A DNA stretch of 64,000 nt, from positions 1 to 64,000 of the forward strand of contig JAFLRM010000007.1 in the NCBI GenBank assembly GCA_022511465.1, read 5' to 3'. Position 1 is the first letter of the stretch. Every line of letters begins with the position of its first letter. This document shows, piece by piece, positions 8,609 to 18,087 of this stretch. The position numbers and the translations under genes are program-made. This DNA comes from Acetatifactor sp. GTDB taxonomy: Bacteria; Bacillota; Clostridia; Lachnospirales; Lachnospiraceae. The notes under the pieces were generated by a model that had not been told where the DNA came from, did no database searches, and saw only the letters and a program-made list of their open reading frames with translations.

Positions 8609-9844
8609 TTATTTCTGTGCCTCTCCGCTTGTCAGCTGCCGATACCATCTCAAAGACTCAATGTATTTCTCATACACCGTGTTCACATCCATCTTCTGTA
8701 AGAGCATCACGCGGGACACCTCCTGCCATGCCGCTGACTCATACTGCACGATGAAATCGAACACAGGCGCCAGTTTTCCCTTGTGGGAGATCAGCGCGTT
8801 CTTGATGTCCGGTGACACCTGCACCATATCCAGAGCCTCCTCCATGGTCTTCTCCAAGATCACATTCAGCACGGAGAACAGGCCCATCAAGAACAGCTCT
8901 TCCGTGTTTGTTGCCAGACCAAAGTAGGGTGCCAGCTGCTCCGCCATCTTTGCGCGCAGCAGGGAAAGTCTGGTAACTTCGTTGGGCTTATCCGCGTACA
9001 GCTCATTGACTACTGCGGTATTGATCCACTTTTTCAATTCTGTCTGACCAAGCATGGCTGCCGCATGGCGGATCGTTGTAATACCGGAGTTATACGCCAT
9101 ACGGTTTACCATCTGCAAGAGTTTGATCGTCAGCGCCGTATCCCGTCCAATGACATCCGCCGCATCGGTCAGCTCGAAATTCGCATCGTTCACAATGTTC
9201 AACAGCTCAATATAGTTCACTTTCAAGGGCGCCACATCAGTCTGTCCCTTAGTGACGGGCACTCGGTAAAACTCTCCCTCATACAGCTGATAACCGCCGG
9301 TCTCCTTCAGTTCCTCAAAGATCTCCTGTGTATCAATATTGCCGGCACAAAGCTTTACATTTGGATAAAGCTTGGAGAAATAAATCTTTGCCTTGTCGAT
9401 GGCGATCTTCTTATTGTTCAGGAACACGTAGTCCATCAGCTGAAGCACCGGACGGTAACTCTCAAACTCCTGAACTGCAAGCTTCCGGATCGCCAGCTTA
9501 TAGCCCATGCTCTTAAGCTCCTGAAGCCGGTTTATATACATGTCAACCGGAGGAATCGTGCGGTCGATCATCAGCACGAGTCTCTCATGGGGTGCATCAC
9601 ACTGGCTTTCAATATCCGCAAAAATAGAGATATTGCTGACCGGTACAAAGACCTCCTTGTCGTCGGACAGTGTCTCAATTCCCATATTCTGGATGACCTC
9701 CAGCCCGGGAATATTGTTTGCGCCATCGTTCACTCCCGTACCCATCAACAGAGGATTCAACAGGTTGTTGTCCTTCTGAGAGAAGATAGAATAGGCACTC
9801 ACCGCCATATTTTCGTCAAACAACGGAATCAAAGAAACTAACAT
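8609..9844 (-). CDS. EAL-like plus HDOD domain signalling protein
   Basis: A 411-residue protein of the YuxH type. The first 200 residues resemble a degenerate EAL domain (LVPLFDENMAV start, RLVLMIDRTIPP, YKLAIRKL, DYVFLN) but the Glu-Ala-Leu signature and the metal ligands needed for c-di-GMP hydrolysis are not visible. Residues about 200-400 form an HDOD domain (PLKVNYIELLNIVND...TLTIKLLQMVNRMAYNS...IRHAAAMLGQTELKKW), which lacks the His-Asp pairs of active HD enzymes. It is therefore probably a binding or scaffold protein in second-messenger signalling, not an enzyme. The ribosome site AGAGGTG precedes the ATG. It is the first gene of the run leading to the YbjQ gene. Confidence 0.8.
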   Translation of the reverse strand: MLVSLIPLFDENMAVSAYSIFSQKDNNLLNPLLMGTGVNDGANNIPGLEVIQNMGIETLSDDKEVFVPVSNISIFADIESQCDAPHERLVLMIDRTIPPVDMYINRLQELKSMGYKLAIRKLAVQEFESYRPVLQLMDYVFLNNKKIAIDKAKIYFSKLYPNVKLCAGNIDTQEIFEELKETGGYQLYEGEFYRVPVTKGQTDVAPLKVNYIELLNIVNDANFELTDAADVIGRDTALTIKLLQMVNRMAYNSGITTIRHAAAMLGQTELKKWINTAVVNELYADKPNEVTRLSLLRAKMAEQLAPYFGLATNTEELFLMGLFSVLNVILEKTMEEALDMVQVSPDIKNALISHKGKLAPVFDFIVQYESAAWQEVSRVMLLQKMDVNTVYEKYIESLRWYRQLTSGEAQK

Positions 9845-9905
9845 ACTTTCACCTCTTTCTTTCTATGCATATGTTGCATGGAAATATTTCTATGGTTGGG
9901 TATTC

Positions 9906-12900
9906 TTATCGGAAATAAGCCACACCCGACTCAAAGATTTTCATATCCTGTTCCCCGTATATATTCATGGCAACCGCCTCGTCCCGTCTCTCGGAGTGCG
10001 CCATCTTACCCAGGCATCTGCCGTCGGGAGAAGTGATTCCCTCAATGGAACAATAGGAACCATTCACATTGTACTCCTCGTCCATGGAAGCGTTGCCGTC
10101 AGGATCGGTATATTGAGTAGCCACCTGACCGTTTGCGAACAGTTTATCCAGCCACTCCTTAGGTGCCACGAAACGCCCTTCGCCGTGGGAGGCGGGATTG
10201 CAATAAGTTGCGCCAAGCTCTGCTCCTTGAAGCCAGGGAGATTTGTTGGACACTACCTTGATGTATACCATCTTAGAAATATGACGGCCTATCGTGTTGA
10301 AAGTCAGAGTAGGAGAGTCCGTTTTCTGCCCCACGATCTCGCCATATGGTACCAGTCCCAGTTTGATCAGCGCCTGGAAACCGTTGCAGATCCCCAATGC
10401 CAGACCGTCTCTCTCATGCAGAAGCTTATTCACTGCCTCTTTCATCTTCTCATTCTGGAAAGCAGTGGCAAAAAACTTTGCGCTGCCGTCCGGCTCGTCT
10501 CCTGCGGAAAAGCCTCCCGGGAACATGATGATCTGCGCCTGTCCGATCGCCTTCTCAAATTCCTCCACGGAACTGCGGATGTCCTCGGCACTCAGATTCT
10601 TGAACACTCTGGTCACCACATTTGCGCCCGCGCGTTCAAACGCTTTCGTGCTGTCATACTCACAGTTGGTTCCGGGAAATACCGGTATAAATACCGTAGG
10701 TTTTGCCACTTTATTTTTGCACACATAGATGCTGTCCGCCCGATAACAGTCGCTCTTTATAGCTTCCACACTCTTCACAGCCTTGGTAGGGAAAACTTTC
10801 TCCAGCTTGGAGGTCCAGGCAAGGAGCGCCTCCTCCATGGAAATCTTCACATCGCCGCAGATAAAGGCCGGTTCCCCAGTGACCGTTCCGATCACGATCC
10901 CGTCAGAGCCCCCTGTCTCCGCCGTTGCAAGCTTGGCAAGCAGATCGAGCTTGTCCTTATCCACCTCTGCCAAAATATCACCCAACGCATTCTCAAACAG
11001 CGTGTTTACGGGCACCTTTTCCTCGATCACAACACCCAGTTTATTGCCGAAGGCCATCTTGGAGACCGCTGCCGCCACGCCTTTTGCATCCAGCGCATAG
11101 GCGGAGACCACGATCCCCTCTTGAATCAGTCTGTTGACATAGCCGTAAAGTGCTGCCACAGCTTCATACATAGGAATGTCAAAATCGTCTTTCTCTATCT
11201 TAAAGCGCACCAGCTTATTGCCGGGAGTCTTTAACTCCGGCGTCACGATATCGCCCTGTTTTGCGATATCCACCGCAAAAGACACCAGTGTAGGCGGCAC
11301 GTCAATGTCGTTGAAAGTACCGGACATACTGTCCTTTCCGCCGATGGAAGGAAGCTGGAAGCCGATCTGCGCATCGTAAGCACCCAGAAGCGCCGCAAAA
11401 GGCTGACTCCAACGCTCAGGATCACTTGTCATTCTGCGGAAATACTCCTGAAAAGTAAAGCGGATCTTGCCTGCATCACCGCCGGCCGCCACAATCTTGG
11501 CCATGGACTCCACCACCGCATAGACCGCACCATGATAGGGGCTCCAAGAGGACAACTCCGGATCAAAACCGTAGCTCATCATGGTGACAGTGTCCGTCTT
11601 TCCCTTCAGCACGGGAAGCTTGGCAACCATGGACTGGGTCTCCGTCATCTGATATTTTCCGCCGTAAGGCATTAACACGCTTCCGGCACCAATGGAGGAG
11701 TCAAACATCTCCACCAGACCCTTCTGGGAGCATACGTTCAGATCATTTAACAGGGCGAGCCATGCCCCCTTTACATCGTTCTTGTCAAGCTTCTCTCCCA
11801 CCGCAGGAACGGAATATTTATCAAAATAATTGTCTTCCTCGGAAGGAATATCCACCTTGACGGTGGTCTCCTGATGAGCACCGTTGGTGTCCAAAAAGGC
11901 CCTCTTTAAGTTTACAATGGCCTTGCCTCTCCAGTTAAGTACCAGTCTCGGCTCCTCCGTGACGACAGCCACCGGCACCGCTTCCAGATTCTCCTCAGCT
12001 GCATAGTCTAAGAAGGTTTCCACATCCTTCGGATCAACTACCACCGCCATACGCTCCTGAGACTCGGAGATGGCAAGCTCCGTGCCATCCAGACCGGCGT
12101 ACTTCTTGGGAACCTTGTCCAGATCCACAGTGAGACCGTCCGCCAACTCACCGATAGCCACGGACACACCGCCGGCACCGAAGTCGTTGCACTTTTTGAT
12201 CAGACGGCTAACCTCCTCTCGGCGGAACAGTCTCTGAATCTTGCGCTCCGTGGGTGCATTGCCTTTCTGCACTTCCGCACCGCAGGTCTCAATGGAACTC
12301 TCTGTATGAACCTTGGATGAGCCTGTTGCACCGCCGCAGCCATCGCGTCCGGTACGTCCGCCCAGCAGGATAATGATATCCCCGGGGTCGGAAGTCTCAC
12401 GGATCACGTTCCTTCTGGGAGCGGCCCCCATAACAGCGCCAATCTCCATTCGTTTCGCCACATAGTTGGGATGGTAGATTTCTTTTACAAAACCGGTAGC
12501 CAGACCAATCTGGTTGCCATAGGAGGAATAACCGCCCGCTGCGGAGCGGACAATCTTTTTCTGGGACAGCTTGCCCTTCAATGTCTCGGACACAGGCACA
12601 GTGGGATCGGCAGCTCCGGTCACACGCATAGCCTGATATACATAGCCGCGGCCGGACAAAGGGTCACGGATCGCGCCGCCCAGACAGGTGGCAGCGCCAC
12701 CGAAGGGTTCAATCTCCGTAGGATGATTGTGAGTCTCATTCTTGAAGAACACCAACCATTCTTCCGTCTCCCTGTGGTCGCCGTAATCCATCTCCACGGG
12801 AACCACCACAGAACAGGCGTTGATCTCGTCCGACTCCTCCATGTCATCAAGCTTTCCGTCTTTTCGCAGCTTCCGCATAGCCATGGTGGCCAGATCCATC

Positions 12901-13721
12901 AGGCAGACAAACTTGTCCTTCCTGCCTGCAAAGATCTCCTCCCTGGTATCCAGATAGCTCTGGTAGGTAGTCTCAATGGGAGAACGATAATACCCCTCCC
13001 CAAACTCCACCTCTGTGAGCTCGGTGGAGAATGTCGTGTGACGACAATGATCGGACCAGTAGGTGTCCAGAACACGAATCTCCGTCATAGACGGATCGCG
13101 TCTCTCGTCATCATGAAAATACTTTTGAATATGCAAAAAATCCTTGAACGTCATAGCCAGTCCCAGAGAATCATAGAGCTTCCTGAGCTCATTCTCCCCC
13201 ATATCGGCAAAGCCTTCAAAAAGAATGACATCGACAGGTTCATCGTACTCCGTGATCAGTGTCTCGGGCTTCACCATACCGGTCTCTCTGGAATCCACAG
13301 GGTTGATACAGTAGGACTTTATCTTGGAAAACTCTTCATCGGACACATCTCCGACGATCAGGTAGGTCATAGCGGTCTTTATCACCGGCTTCTCATTCTC
13401 GTTCAAAAACTCAACACACTGTACTGCGGAATCCGCCCTCTGATCAAACTGTCCCGGGAGATATTCCACGGAGAACACTCTGCCTCCCGCAGGAATATCG
13501 ATCGTCTCCTCATACAGATCGTCTACCGGCGGCTCCGAAAAAACCGTTCTACACGCTTTCGCAAAAATCTCATCCGAGATATTCTCCACGTCATAGCGGA
13601 TAAACACGCGAACCTGTGACACCTTGATACCCAGATAGTTCTTCAGTTCTTCGTGCAGCTCTCTCGCCTTGACCGCAAATGGTTCTTTTTTCTCTACATA
13701 GATACGCCTTACGTTGCCCAT
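9906..13721 (-). CDS. purL: Phosphoribosylformylglycinamidine synthase, single-chain form
   Basis: This enzyme converts FGAR, glutamine and ATP to FGAM, step four of purine synthesis. The 1271-residue chain is the large single-polypeptide type. It has an N-terminal PurS-like region, two AIRS-type synthase halves (DTYWSDHCRHTTF and LLGGRTGRDGCGGATGSS in the first) and a C-terminal glutaminase domain with FPGGFSAGDEPDGS and the nucleophile in GICNGFQAL. Many Bacillota instead use separate PurS, PurL and PurQ, while Clostridia often have this fused form. The ribosome site GGAGG precedes the ATG. The gene stands alone, about 24 kb from purEMND, and no terminator is obvious at its end. Confidence 0.96.
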   Translation of the reverse strand: MGNVRRIYVEKKEPFAVKARELHEELKNYLGIKVSQVRVFIRYDVENISDEIFAKACRTVFSEPPVDDLYEETIDIPAGGRVFSVEYLPGQFDQRADSAVQCVEFLNENEKPVIKTAMTYLIVGDVSDEEFSKIKSYCINPVDSRETGMVKPETLITEYDEPVDVILFEGFADMGENELRKLYDSLGLAMTFKDFLHIQKYFHDDERRDPSMTEIRVLDTYWSDHCRHTTFSTELTEVEFGEGYYRSPIETTYQSYLDTREEIFAGRKDKFVCLMDLATMAMRKLRKDGKLDDMEESDEINACSVVVPVEMDYGDHRETEEWLVFFKNETHNHPTEIEPFGGAATCLGGAIRDPLSGRGYVYQAMRVTGAADPTVPVSETLKGKLSQKKIVRSAAGGYSSYGNQIGLATGFVKEIYHPNYVAKRMEIGAVMGAAPRRNVIRETSDPGDIIILLGGRTGRDGCGGATGSSKVHTESSIETCGAEVQKGNAPTERKIQRLFRREEVSRLIKKCNDFGAGGVSVAIGELADGLTVDLDKVPKKYAGLDGTELAISESQERMAVVVDPKDVETFLDYAAEENLEAVPVAVVTEEPRLVLNWRGKAIVNLKRAFLDTNGAHQETTVKVDIPSEEDNYFDKYSVPAVGEKLDKNDVKGAWLALLNDLNVCSQKGLVEMFDSSIGAGSVLMPYGGKYQMTETQSMVAKLPVLKGKTDTVTMMSYGFDPELSSWSPYHGAVYAVVESMAKIVAAGGDAGKIRFTFQEYFRRMTSDPERWSQPFAALLGAYDAQIGFQLPSIGGKDSMSGTFNDIDVPPTLVSFAVDIAKQGDIVTPELKTPGNKLVRFKIEKDDFDIPMYEAVAALYGYVNRLIQEGIVVSAYALDAKGVAAAVSKMAFGNKLGVVIEEKVPVNTLFENALGDILAEVDKDKLDLLAKLATAETGGSDGIVIGTVTGEPAFICGDVKISMEEALLAWTSKLEKVFPTKAVKSVEAIKSDCYRADSIYVCKNKVAKPTVFIPVFPGTNCEYDSTKAFERAGANVVTRVFKNLSAEDIRSSVEEFEKAIGQAQIIMFPGGFSAGDEPDGSAKFFATAFQNEKMKEAVNKLLHERDGLALGICNGFQALIKLGLVPYGEIVGQKTDSPTLTFNTIGRHISKMVYIKVVSNKSPWLQGAELGATYCNPASHGEGRFVAPKEWLDKLFANGQVATQYTDPDGNASMDEEYNVNGSYCSIEGITSPDGRCLGKMAHSERRDEAVAMNIYGEQDMKIFESGVAYFR

Positions 13722-13747
13722 GTAAAACCTCCAATGTTTATAGTCAT

Positions 13748-14335
13748 CTATCCTTCCTCAACACCCAAACTCTTAAGGATATACAGAATCTCCCTATCTA
13801 CCACATCTGAGGTGATGCCGATGGTCTGTGCACAGATCCGCAGCCCCTCAAGCACAAACATGATATTGCGAGCCGCCTCCTTACAGTCGTCACAGTAAAA
13901 TTCGTCATTCTCTACTCCTGCCTCGATCAGTTTCTCAATGATCTTCACAGCGGAATCAAACTGTCTTTTCAGAATATTGTCTTTCTTGGGCAGATCTTTC
14001 TCAAAGTAAAATTCATAGGTTGCCTGCGTCAATGTGTTATGCTTGCGCAGAAGCTCCTTCTTCTGTTCTTTTAAAAAGAGGATCAAAATGTCCGCCGCCG
14101 TGGCGTCCTCTGTGATGCTGTCGGAAAATACATCATCCGCCTCCTGACTCTCCATCTTAAGCACCTCCAAAAAGATCTGATCCGTGCTCTCAAAATAGAG
14201 ATACAAACCTCCGCGGCTGATATCGCAGGCCTCCACGATGTCTTTCATAGTAACCCGTTTGAAGCCTTTCTCCATAAAGACCTTTCTTGCGGTCTCCAGT
14301 ATGTATTTTCTCTTCTGTATCGATTTATCGCCCAT
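13748..14335 (-). CDS. TetR-family transcriptional regulator
   Basis: A 195-residue regulator with the TetR N-terminal helix-turn-helix: about residues 8-54 contain RKYILETARKVFMEKGFKRVTMKDIVEACDISRGGLYLYF, the standard pattern with the tyrosine-rich recognition end. The C-terminal ligand domain has no recognisable subfamily. The ribosome site AAAGG lies about 8 bases before the ATG. It is followed by purL after 26 bases on the same strand, so the two may be co-transcribed. TetR proteins usually control an adjacent transporter or enzyme; none is present here, so the target is unknown. Confidence 0.9.
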   Translation of the reverse strand: MGDKSIQKRKYILETARKVFMEKGFKRVTMKDIVEACDISRGGLYLYFESTDQIFLEVLKMESQEADDVFSDSITEDATAADILILFLKEQKKELLRKHNTLTQATYEFYFEKDLPKKDNILKRQFDSAVKIIEKLIEAGVENDEFYCDDCKEAARNIMFVLEGLRICAQTIGITSDVVDREILYILKSLGVEEG

Positions 14336-14394
14336 ATTTTGTACCTTTCTGTATTTTGTCGCTTTTATCTATATTTTCATGTTTTAAGTGATCG

Positions 14395-14859
14395 TCACAC
14401 CTGAAACGGTTGATCCCAATACTCGATGATCTCTTTCATCTTCCTGAGAACCAGACAAAATATCCGCTCTGTCACTGCCTCGCTCCAGAGCACTGCCTTC
14501 ACTCTGCCGCCCAGCACATACTTGGACAGGATCCCCCGAAGGATATCCCACTCTTTCCATGTGGCGGTGGCTATCATCTTCCGCTCATCTTCATGTGTCT
14601 TCAGACGGTTGCGGGAGTAGATGTAGAGATAATTGCGATCCATAAGCGAACTCTTCGACGCTTCCTTCACAAAATTCATCAGCGTGCTGTCGTAGACCGG
14701 AAAGGCCATGGAATGCTCCGAAAGTCCCTCTCCCTGATAATTCGTACTCACCGATTGTCCTGCTTTCTGCTCCAACCACGGCAGGTAACGTAAAAGCGGC
14801 ATCACCATCTGCTTATTCTCCGCCATCAACCGATGCATATATTCAATATCCTGCTCCAT
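14395..14859 (-). CDS. Uncharacterised protein, possibly DUF6508-like
   Basis: A 154-residue soluble protein. The order of motifs (LLRYLPWLEQK, then FPVYDSTLMNFVKEASKSSLMDRNYLY, then a helical C-terminus with SEAVTERIFCLVLRKMKEI) resembles the DUF6508 family as I remember it, which has no known function. The match is from memory and is weak. The ATG at 14859 is preferred because GGGAGG lies 7 bases upstream; an upstream in-frame start lacks such a site. It is transcribed away from the cyclic-nucleotide-binding protein gene across a 148-base AT-rich gap, and the TetR gene follows on the same strand. Confidence 0.6.
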   Translation of the reverse strand: MEQDIEYMHRLMAENKQMVMPLLRYLPWLEQKAGQSVSTNYQGEGLSEHSMAFPVYDSTLMNFVKEASKSSLMDRNYLYIYSRNRLKTHEDERKMIATATWKEWDILRGILSKYVLGGRVKAVLWSEAVTERIFCLVLRKMKEIIEYWDQPFQV

Positions 14860-15007
14860 GAGGGCACCTCCCAACAAAAACTGACACGTATGTATTTTTA
14901 TTTTATCACATTTTTATTAAAAGTACAGTAGAAAATTGTATCCACTTTGATGTATAATAGAATTTAACTTCTAAAATCATTGTAAAAAATATAGTGGGGA
15001 GATTAAT

Positions 15008-17287
15008 ATGGCAGGGATCGCATTAAAGAAAGGAACCAAAATTTACACCTACGGTCAGCCCATGACTGCGCTGCATCTGATCACCGGCGGCAAAGTAGAT
15101 GCCTTTTATCCGGGCGGGCATCTCACACTGGTCAAGGGCGACGTGATCGGCATCAGTGAGCTTTGCTCTGAGATCCATTTTCTCAACTACACAGTCTCGG
15201 AAGATGCCGTCGTTCTCACCTATCCGATCACAAATGTGGAAGCGTTGGACGATCTCATGCGGCAGCATCAGGACATGGCACGTTTTTTTCTGCTGTCTGC
15301 CTTCCGTCAGCTCACCGGTCTGCAGAACAACTGCTCCATGTCCCAGTTAAAGTGCGGCAACCTTTATCACGAACTGATGGACGATTATGAAAAGTACAGC
15401 ACGATCAGCAACCGCCATCGTCTGCCGTTCAAACCCATATCGGAAATAGACAACCTGACCACCTATCTTAACGATGAATCGCCTGACCTATGGCTCGGCG
15501 AGTATTATGCCGGACTGACCCGCATTTACACCGGCTCACACTACAAGGGTCTGCTTCAGGAGTCCGCCGTATCATTAGGCTTTCTGCGCAAGTGCAGTCT
15601 GGACTTTCGAAAGACCTACACCAGTGCCGATGAGCAATACCGCTACCAGAAACATCTGAGCAGTTTCTACTTTAACAGCGAAGGCAACGACCTGTTTGAG
15701 CGCTTAACCACCCTCTCCTACAAGCTGGGGGCAGACAGCGATGAAGCCAAGGAGGTTTTGCAGATCATCGAACGAGTTATTAAAGAGTACGGAAATGATC
15801 ATGACTGCGATCCGGATATGGTCACTCAACGAATCGAGAATCATCGCGCTTCCCTGGATCGCAAGACTGCCACTTCCATGACGGAAGAAGAAGCCGGAAC
15901 CGACAGCGATGTCTCCTCCGAACTGGCAGATTCCCTCAATACAATACTGGATTATGCCGCAGTGGATCCGGAGATTGCCGACTCCTTCCGCAGGAATGTG
16001 CAGGCATACAAGGCGCTCGCGGACAAGATCGATACCGGTGATAAAGCGAGCCGTCTTCGCAGAGCACTGACGGAAGAATTTTATGAGATCTACTTCGTCG
16101 CTTTTGAGAAGACAATAAGCGTTACCCCTATCCCTCTGCCGGTGCGCTTATTCCTATACTTTGGCTATGTTGACGAGAATCTGGCCGGATCAAATAATGC
16201 CGCTATCCTCTGCAAACTGGCCAAACAGATGTCCGACCACAGCGAGTCCGGCGTCTACACCTTTTACGACTGGCTTATGGCCATCTTTCAAGGGCGCAAA
16301 GCCCCCAGCCGCGACGAATTTGGTCAGGATTACTCCGAGTACCTTCATAAGCAGAAGATGAGCGGCGATATCTCAGAGAGTGAACTTAAGGATTTGGAAG
16401 AAAGCGCCATAGACAAGGTAAAGTTCGAACTCCGCAATATGTTTCCCACAGCCAACAAGATCACCTACGGGCGTGTCACTACTTTCTGTCCCCTCTTCAC
16501 GGCCGACGATGTGCTGAAGAATCTGGAGGATGCTTATGTGACCTCCTCCAAAATCGCAAAATCGTTGGAGATGATCAAGGCAGTGGACTACACTGCGTTT
16601 TATCGCGAGAGTATGGATATGGATCATCTGGACACCATCGGCAAGGAAACAATTCATCTGGAGTATCTGCCCGATATCATCCTGATGCCCAATATCGGCA
16701 TCCGCGGGATCATGTGGCAGGAGATCGAGGGCAGGGTGCGCAACAGCCCCAGCCGTATGCTCCTCTCCATCTTCCATCTGGAGGATCTGGATTCTACCAT
16801 GATCCGTATGACGGGAGATTTCCGATGGGAACTGTGCAAACGTATTCAGGGAGGTCGTTGGAACGATGTCACCGAGGCATCTCTCACCAGCGAGTACTTC
16901 GACTACATCCAGTTCTACCGCAAGAACCGCGATCTGAGCGCGGAGGCTAAGGAAAAGCTGCGCTCCGGATTACAGCGTGCCAAGAACAGCTTCAAGGAGA
17001 TGTTTATCCGCGATTATTTGATCTGGATCTTATTTGAGGGAAAGAACTCTCCCAGACTGAACAAGGTAGCGCGTAGGATCTTCTTCACCTACTGTCCGTT
17101 CCCAGAGTCTATCTGTCGCACGCTGTCTCAGAATCCGCTCTACTCGGAGTTTCTGGACAGAAGAAATATCAAATCCGCCCAGCAGCTGCATCACATAGAA
17201 GTGCTGATCAAGAAGCTGCAAAACAGCAACATTCCGGTTCCGGAATCCCTGGAGAGAGAACAGCTCTACATAACCGGAAAATTGTAA
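15008..17287 (+). CDS. Large protein with N-terminal cyclic-nucleotide-binding domain
   Basis: A 759-residue soluble protein. Residues about 1-110 read as a cNMP-binding (Crp/Fnr sensor) beta-roll: LKKGTKIYTYGQPMTALHLITGGKVDAFYPGG, then LVKGDVIGISELCSEIHFLNYTVSEDAVVLTYPI. No Crp-type helix-turn-helix follows. The remaining 650 residues are mostly helical and charged and match no family I know. A short acidic, threonine-rich stretch near residue 300 may divide two helical regions. The ribosome site GGGGAGA precedes the ATG. It is one of few plus-strand genes here and is monocistronic. A weak hairpin (GCGGG/CCCGC at 17303-17316) follows the stop. I infer a ligand-responsive regulatory role without direct DNA binding; the ligand and output are unknown. 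Confidence 0.75.
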   Translation: MAGIALKKGTKIYTYGQPMTALHLITGGKVDAFYPGGHLTLVKGDVIGISELCSEIHFLNYTVSEDAVVLTYPITNVEALDDLMRQHQDMARFFLLSAFRQLTGLQNNCSMSQLKCGNLYHELMDDYEKYSTISNRHRLPFKPISEIDNLTTYLNDESPDLWLGEYYAGLTRIYTGSHYKGLLQESAVSLGFLRKCSLDFRKTYTSADEQYRYQKHLSSFYFNSEGNDLFERLTTLSYKLGADSDEAKEVLQIIERVIKEYGNDHDCDPDMVTQRIENHRASLDRKTATSMTEEEAGTDSDVSSELADSLNTILDYAAVDPEIADSFRRNVQAYKALADKIDTGDKASRLRRALTEEFYEIYFVAFEKTISVTPIPLPVRLFLYFGYVDENLAGSNNAAILCKLAKQMSDHSESGVYTFYDWLMAIFQGRKAPSRDEFGQDYSEYLHKQKMSGDISESELKDLEESAIDKVKFELRNMFPTANKITYGRVTTFCPLFTADDVLKNLEDAYVTSSKIAKSLEMIKAVDYTAFYRESMDMDHLDTIGKETIHLEYLPDIILMPNIGIRGIMWQEIEGRVRNSPSRMLLSIFHLEDLDSTMIRMTGDFRWELCKRIQGGRWNDVTEASLTSEYFDYIQFYRKNRDLSAEAKEKLRSGLQRAKNSFKEMFIRDYLIWILFEGKNSPRLNKVARRIFFTYCPFPESICRTLSQNPLYSEFLDRRNIKSAQQLHHIEVLIKKLQNSNIPVPESLEREQLYITGKL

Positions 17288-17356
17288 CAGGCAAAAGAGA
17301 ATGCGGGTAATCCCGCCATCTACATTTATTAAGAAAAATTAATATCAAAAAAGGAC

Positions 17357-17385
17357 TTTACAAAACAATATTCGCGTTATATAAT
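17357..17385 (+). promoter_or_regulatory. Near-consensus promoter for the candidate small RNA
   Basis: TTTACA and a perfect TATAAT are separated by exactly 17 bases. No plus-strand reading frame of note starts downstream before the convergent gene at 17508, so the transcript is expected to be non-coding. Confidence 0.8.
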
Positions 17386-17390
17386 GATAT

Positions 17391-17505
17391 TGTTCGTTAG
17401 AGATAACGAACCAACTTATAAGTTGGAATTTCCGGAAGAATTCCCCTTTTACACAATTAGCGACTGTGGGCCCCCACCCACGGTTGCTAATTGTGCTTTA
17501 GGAGT
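17391..17505 (+). ncRNA. Candidate structured small RNA, family not recognised
   Basis: About 115 bases start at the predicted transcription start. They hold a chain of hairpins: GTTCGTTA-GAGA-TAACGAAC (perfect, GNRA-type loop) at 17392-17411; the palindrome CCAACTTATAAGTTGG at 17411-17426; an imperfect hairpin around TTCCGGAA at 17426-17443; and a 19-bp stem with loop CCCCCA at 17452-17495. In the long stem, positions where the two arms differ still pair through G-T wobbles. The 3' side is only moderately T-rich (CTTTAGGAGTCTTT), so the exact end is unclear. I do not recognise 6S, SRP, tmRNA, RNase P or a riboswitch in it. Confidence 0.55.
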
Positions 17506-17507
17506 CT

Positions 17508-17921
17508 TTAATATTTATCCACAAAATCTGTGCCGCTCTCACTCCTCATCTTCTCACTAAAAGCGGATGGATCCTTCTCCATCTGAAGCATCACATCCAG
17601 GGACTGAAGCAAAAGCCTCTCCTGACGGTAGCGGTTCATGTCAAGGTGTCGATCCATGTACGCTTTGAAATGATCCACTTGCCACACCAGAATATCCGCC
17701 AGCGTGTATCCTGCAACCTGATGTTTGCACAGGAATTTCCCGTAATCGTGATAGTAGGCCAATTCCTGAAGCACACCGCTCGACTCCTTTATGCGCGCCC
17801 AAAGCTCTCCGGCGTAATCCTCCGTCTCTCCAGCCCGCTCTGCCAGGGCCTTCACATAGTTTTCCAACGTCCGCATCGCAGCCGCAATCTGCTCTTCTCT
17901 TGTCATTTCCTCTTGTCCCAT
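17508..17921 (-). CDS. Small helical protein, unknown function
   Basis: A 137-residue soluble, probably all-helical protein with many charged residues. The middle part (ELAYYHDYGKFLCKHQVAGYTLADILVWQVDHFKAYMD) contains a His-Asp pair and several other histidines. That superficially recalls HD-type enzymes, but the spacing is not diagnostic. I recognise no family. The ribosome site AGGAGGG lies six bases from the ATG, which supports translation. It converges with the candidate small RNA, whose 3' end reaches its stop codon. Confidence 0.7.
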   Translation of the reverse strand: MGQEEMTREEQIAAAMRTLENYVKALAERAGETEDYAGELWARIKESSGVLQELAYYHDYGKFLCKHQVAGYTLADILVWQVDHFKAYMDRHLDMNRYRQERLLLQSLDVMLQMEKDPSAFSEKMRSESGTDFVDKY

Positions 17922-18026
17922 AGCACACCCTCCTACTTACTTTTTAAGAATAAAGTCATCATGTGATAAGCATGTACCCATCATACAAGAAAAAGTGGGA
18001 AAAGTCTATCTTTTTTGATTTTACCC

Positions 18027-18056
18027 TTGCTAAACTAATGACTCTTGTGTTATAAT
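18027..18056 (+). promoter_or_regulatory. tRNA-Trp promoter
   Basis: TTGCTA and a perfect TATAAT are separated by 18 bases, ending 31 bases before the mature tRNA. The intervening leader contains a small hairpin (CGGT/ACCG). Confidence 0.75.
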
Positions 18057-18087
18057 GTCCCTTGTCGGTGAGATACCGGCCATAAAT

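Noticed and set aside
12471..13619. Plus-strand reading frame of 382 codons
   Set aside because: Antisense shadow of purL with no motif and no start signal.
17452..17495. The 19-bp stem as an intrinsic terminator for the gene ending at 17287
   Set aside because: No proper T-run follows on either strand, and a near-consensus promoter lies between that gene and the stem, so it reads better as part of a small RNA.
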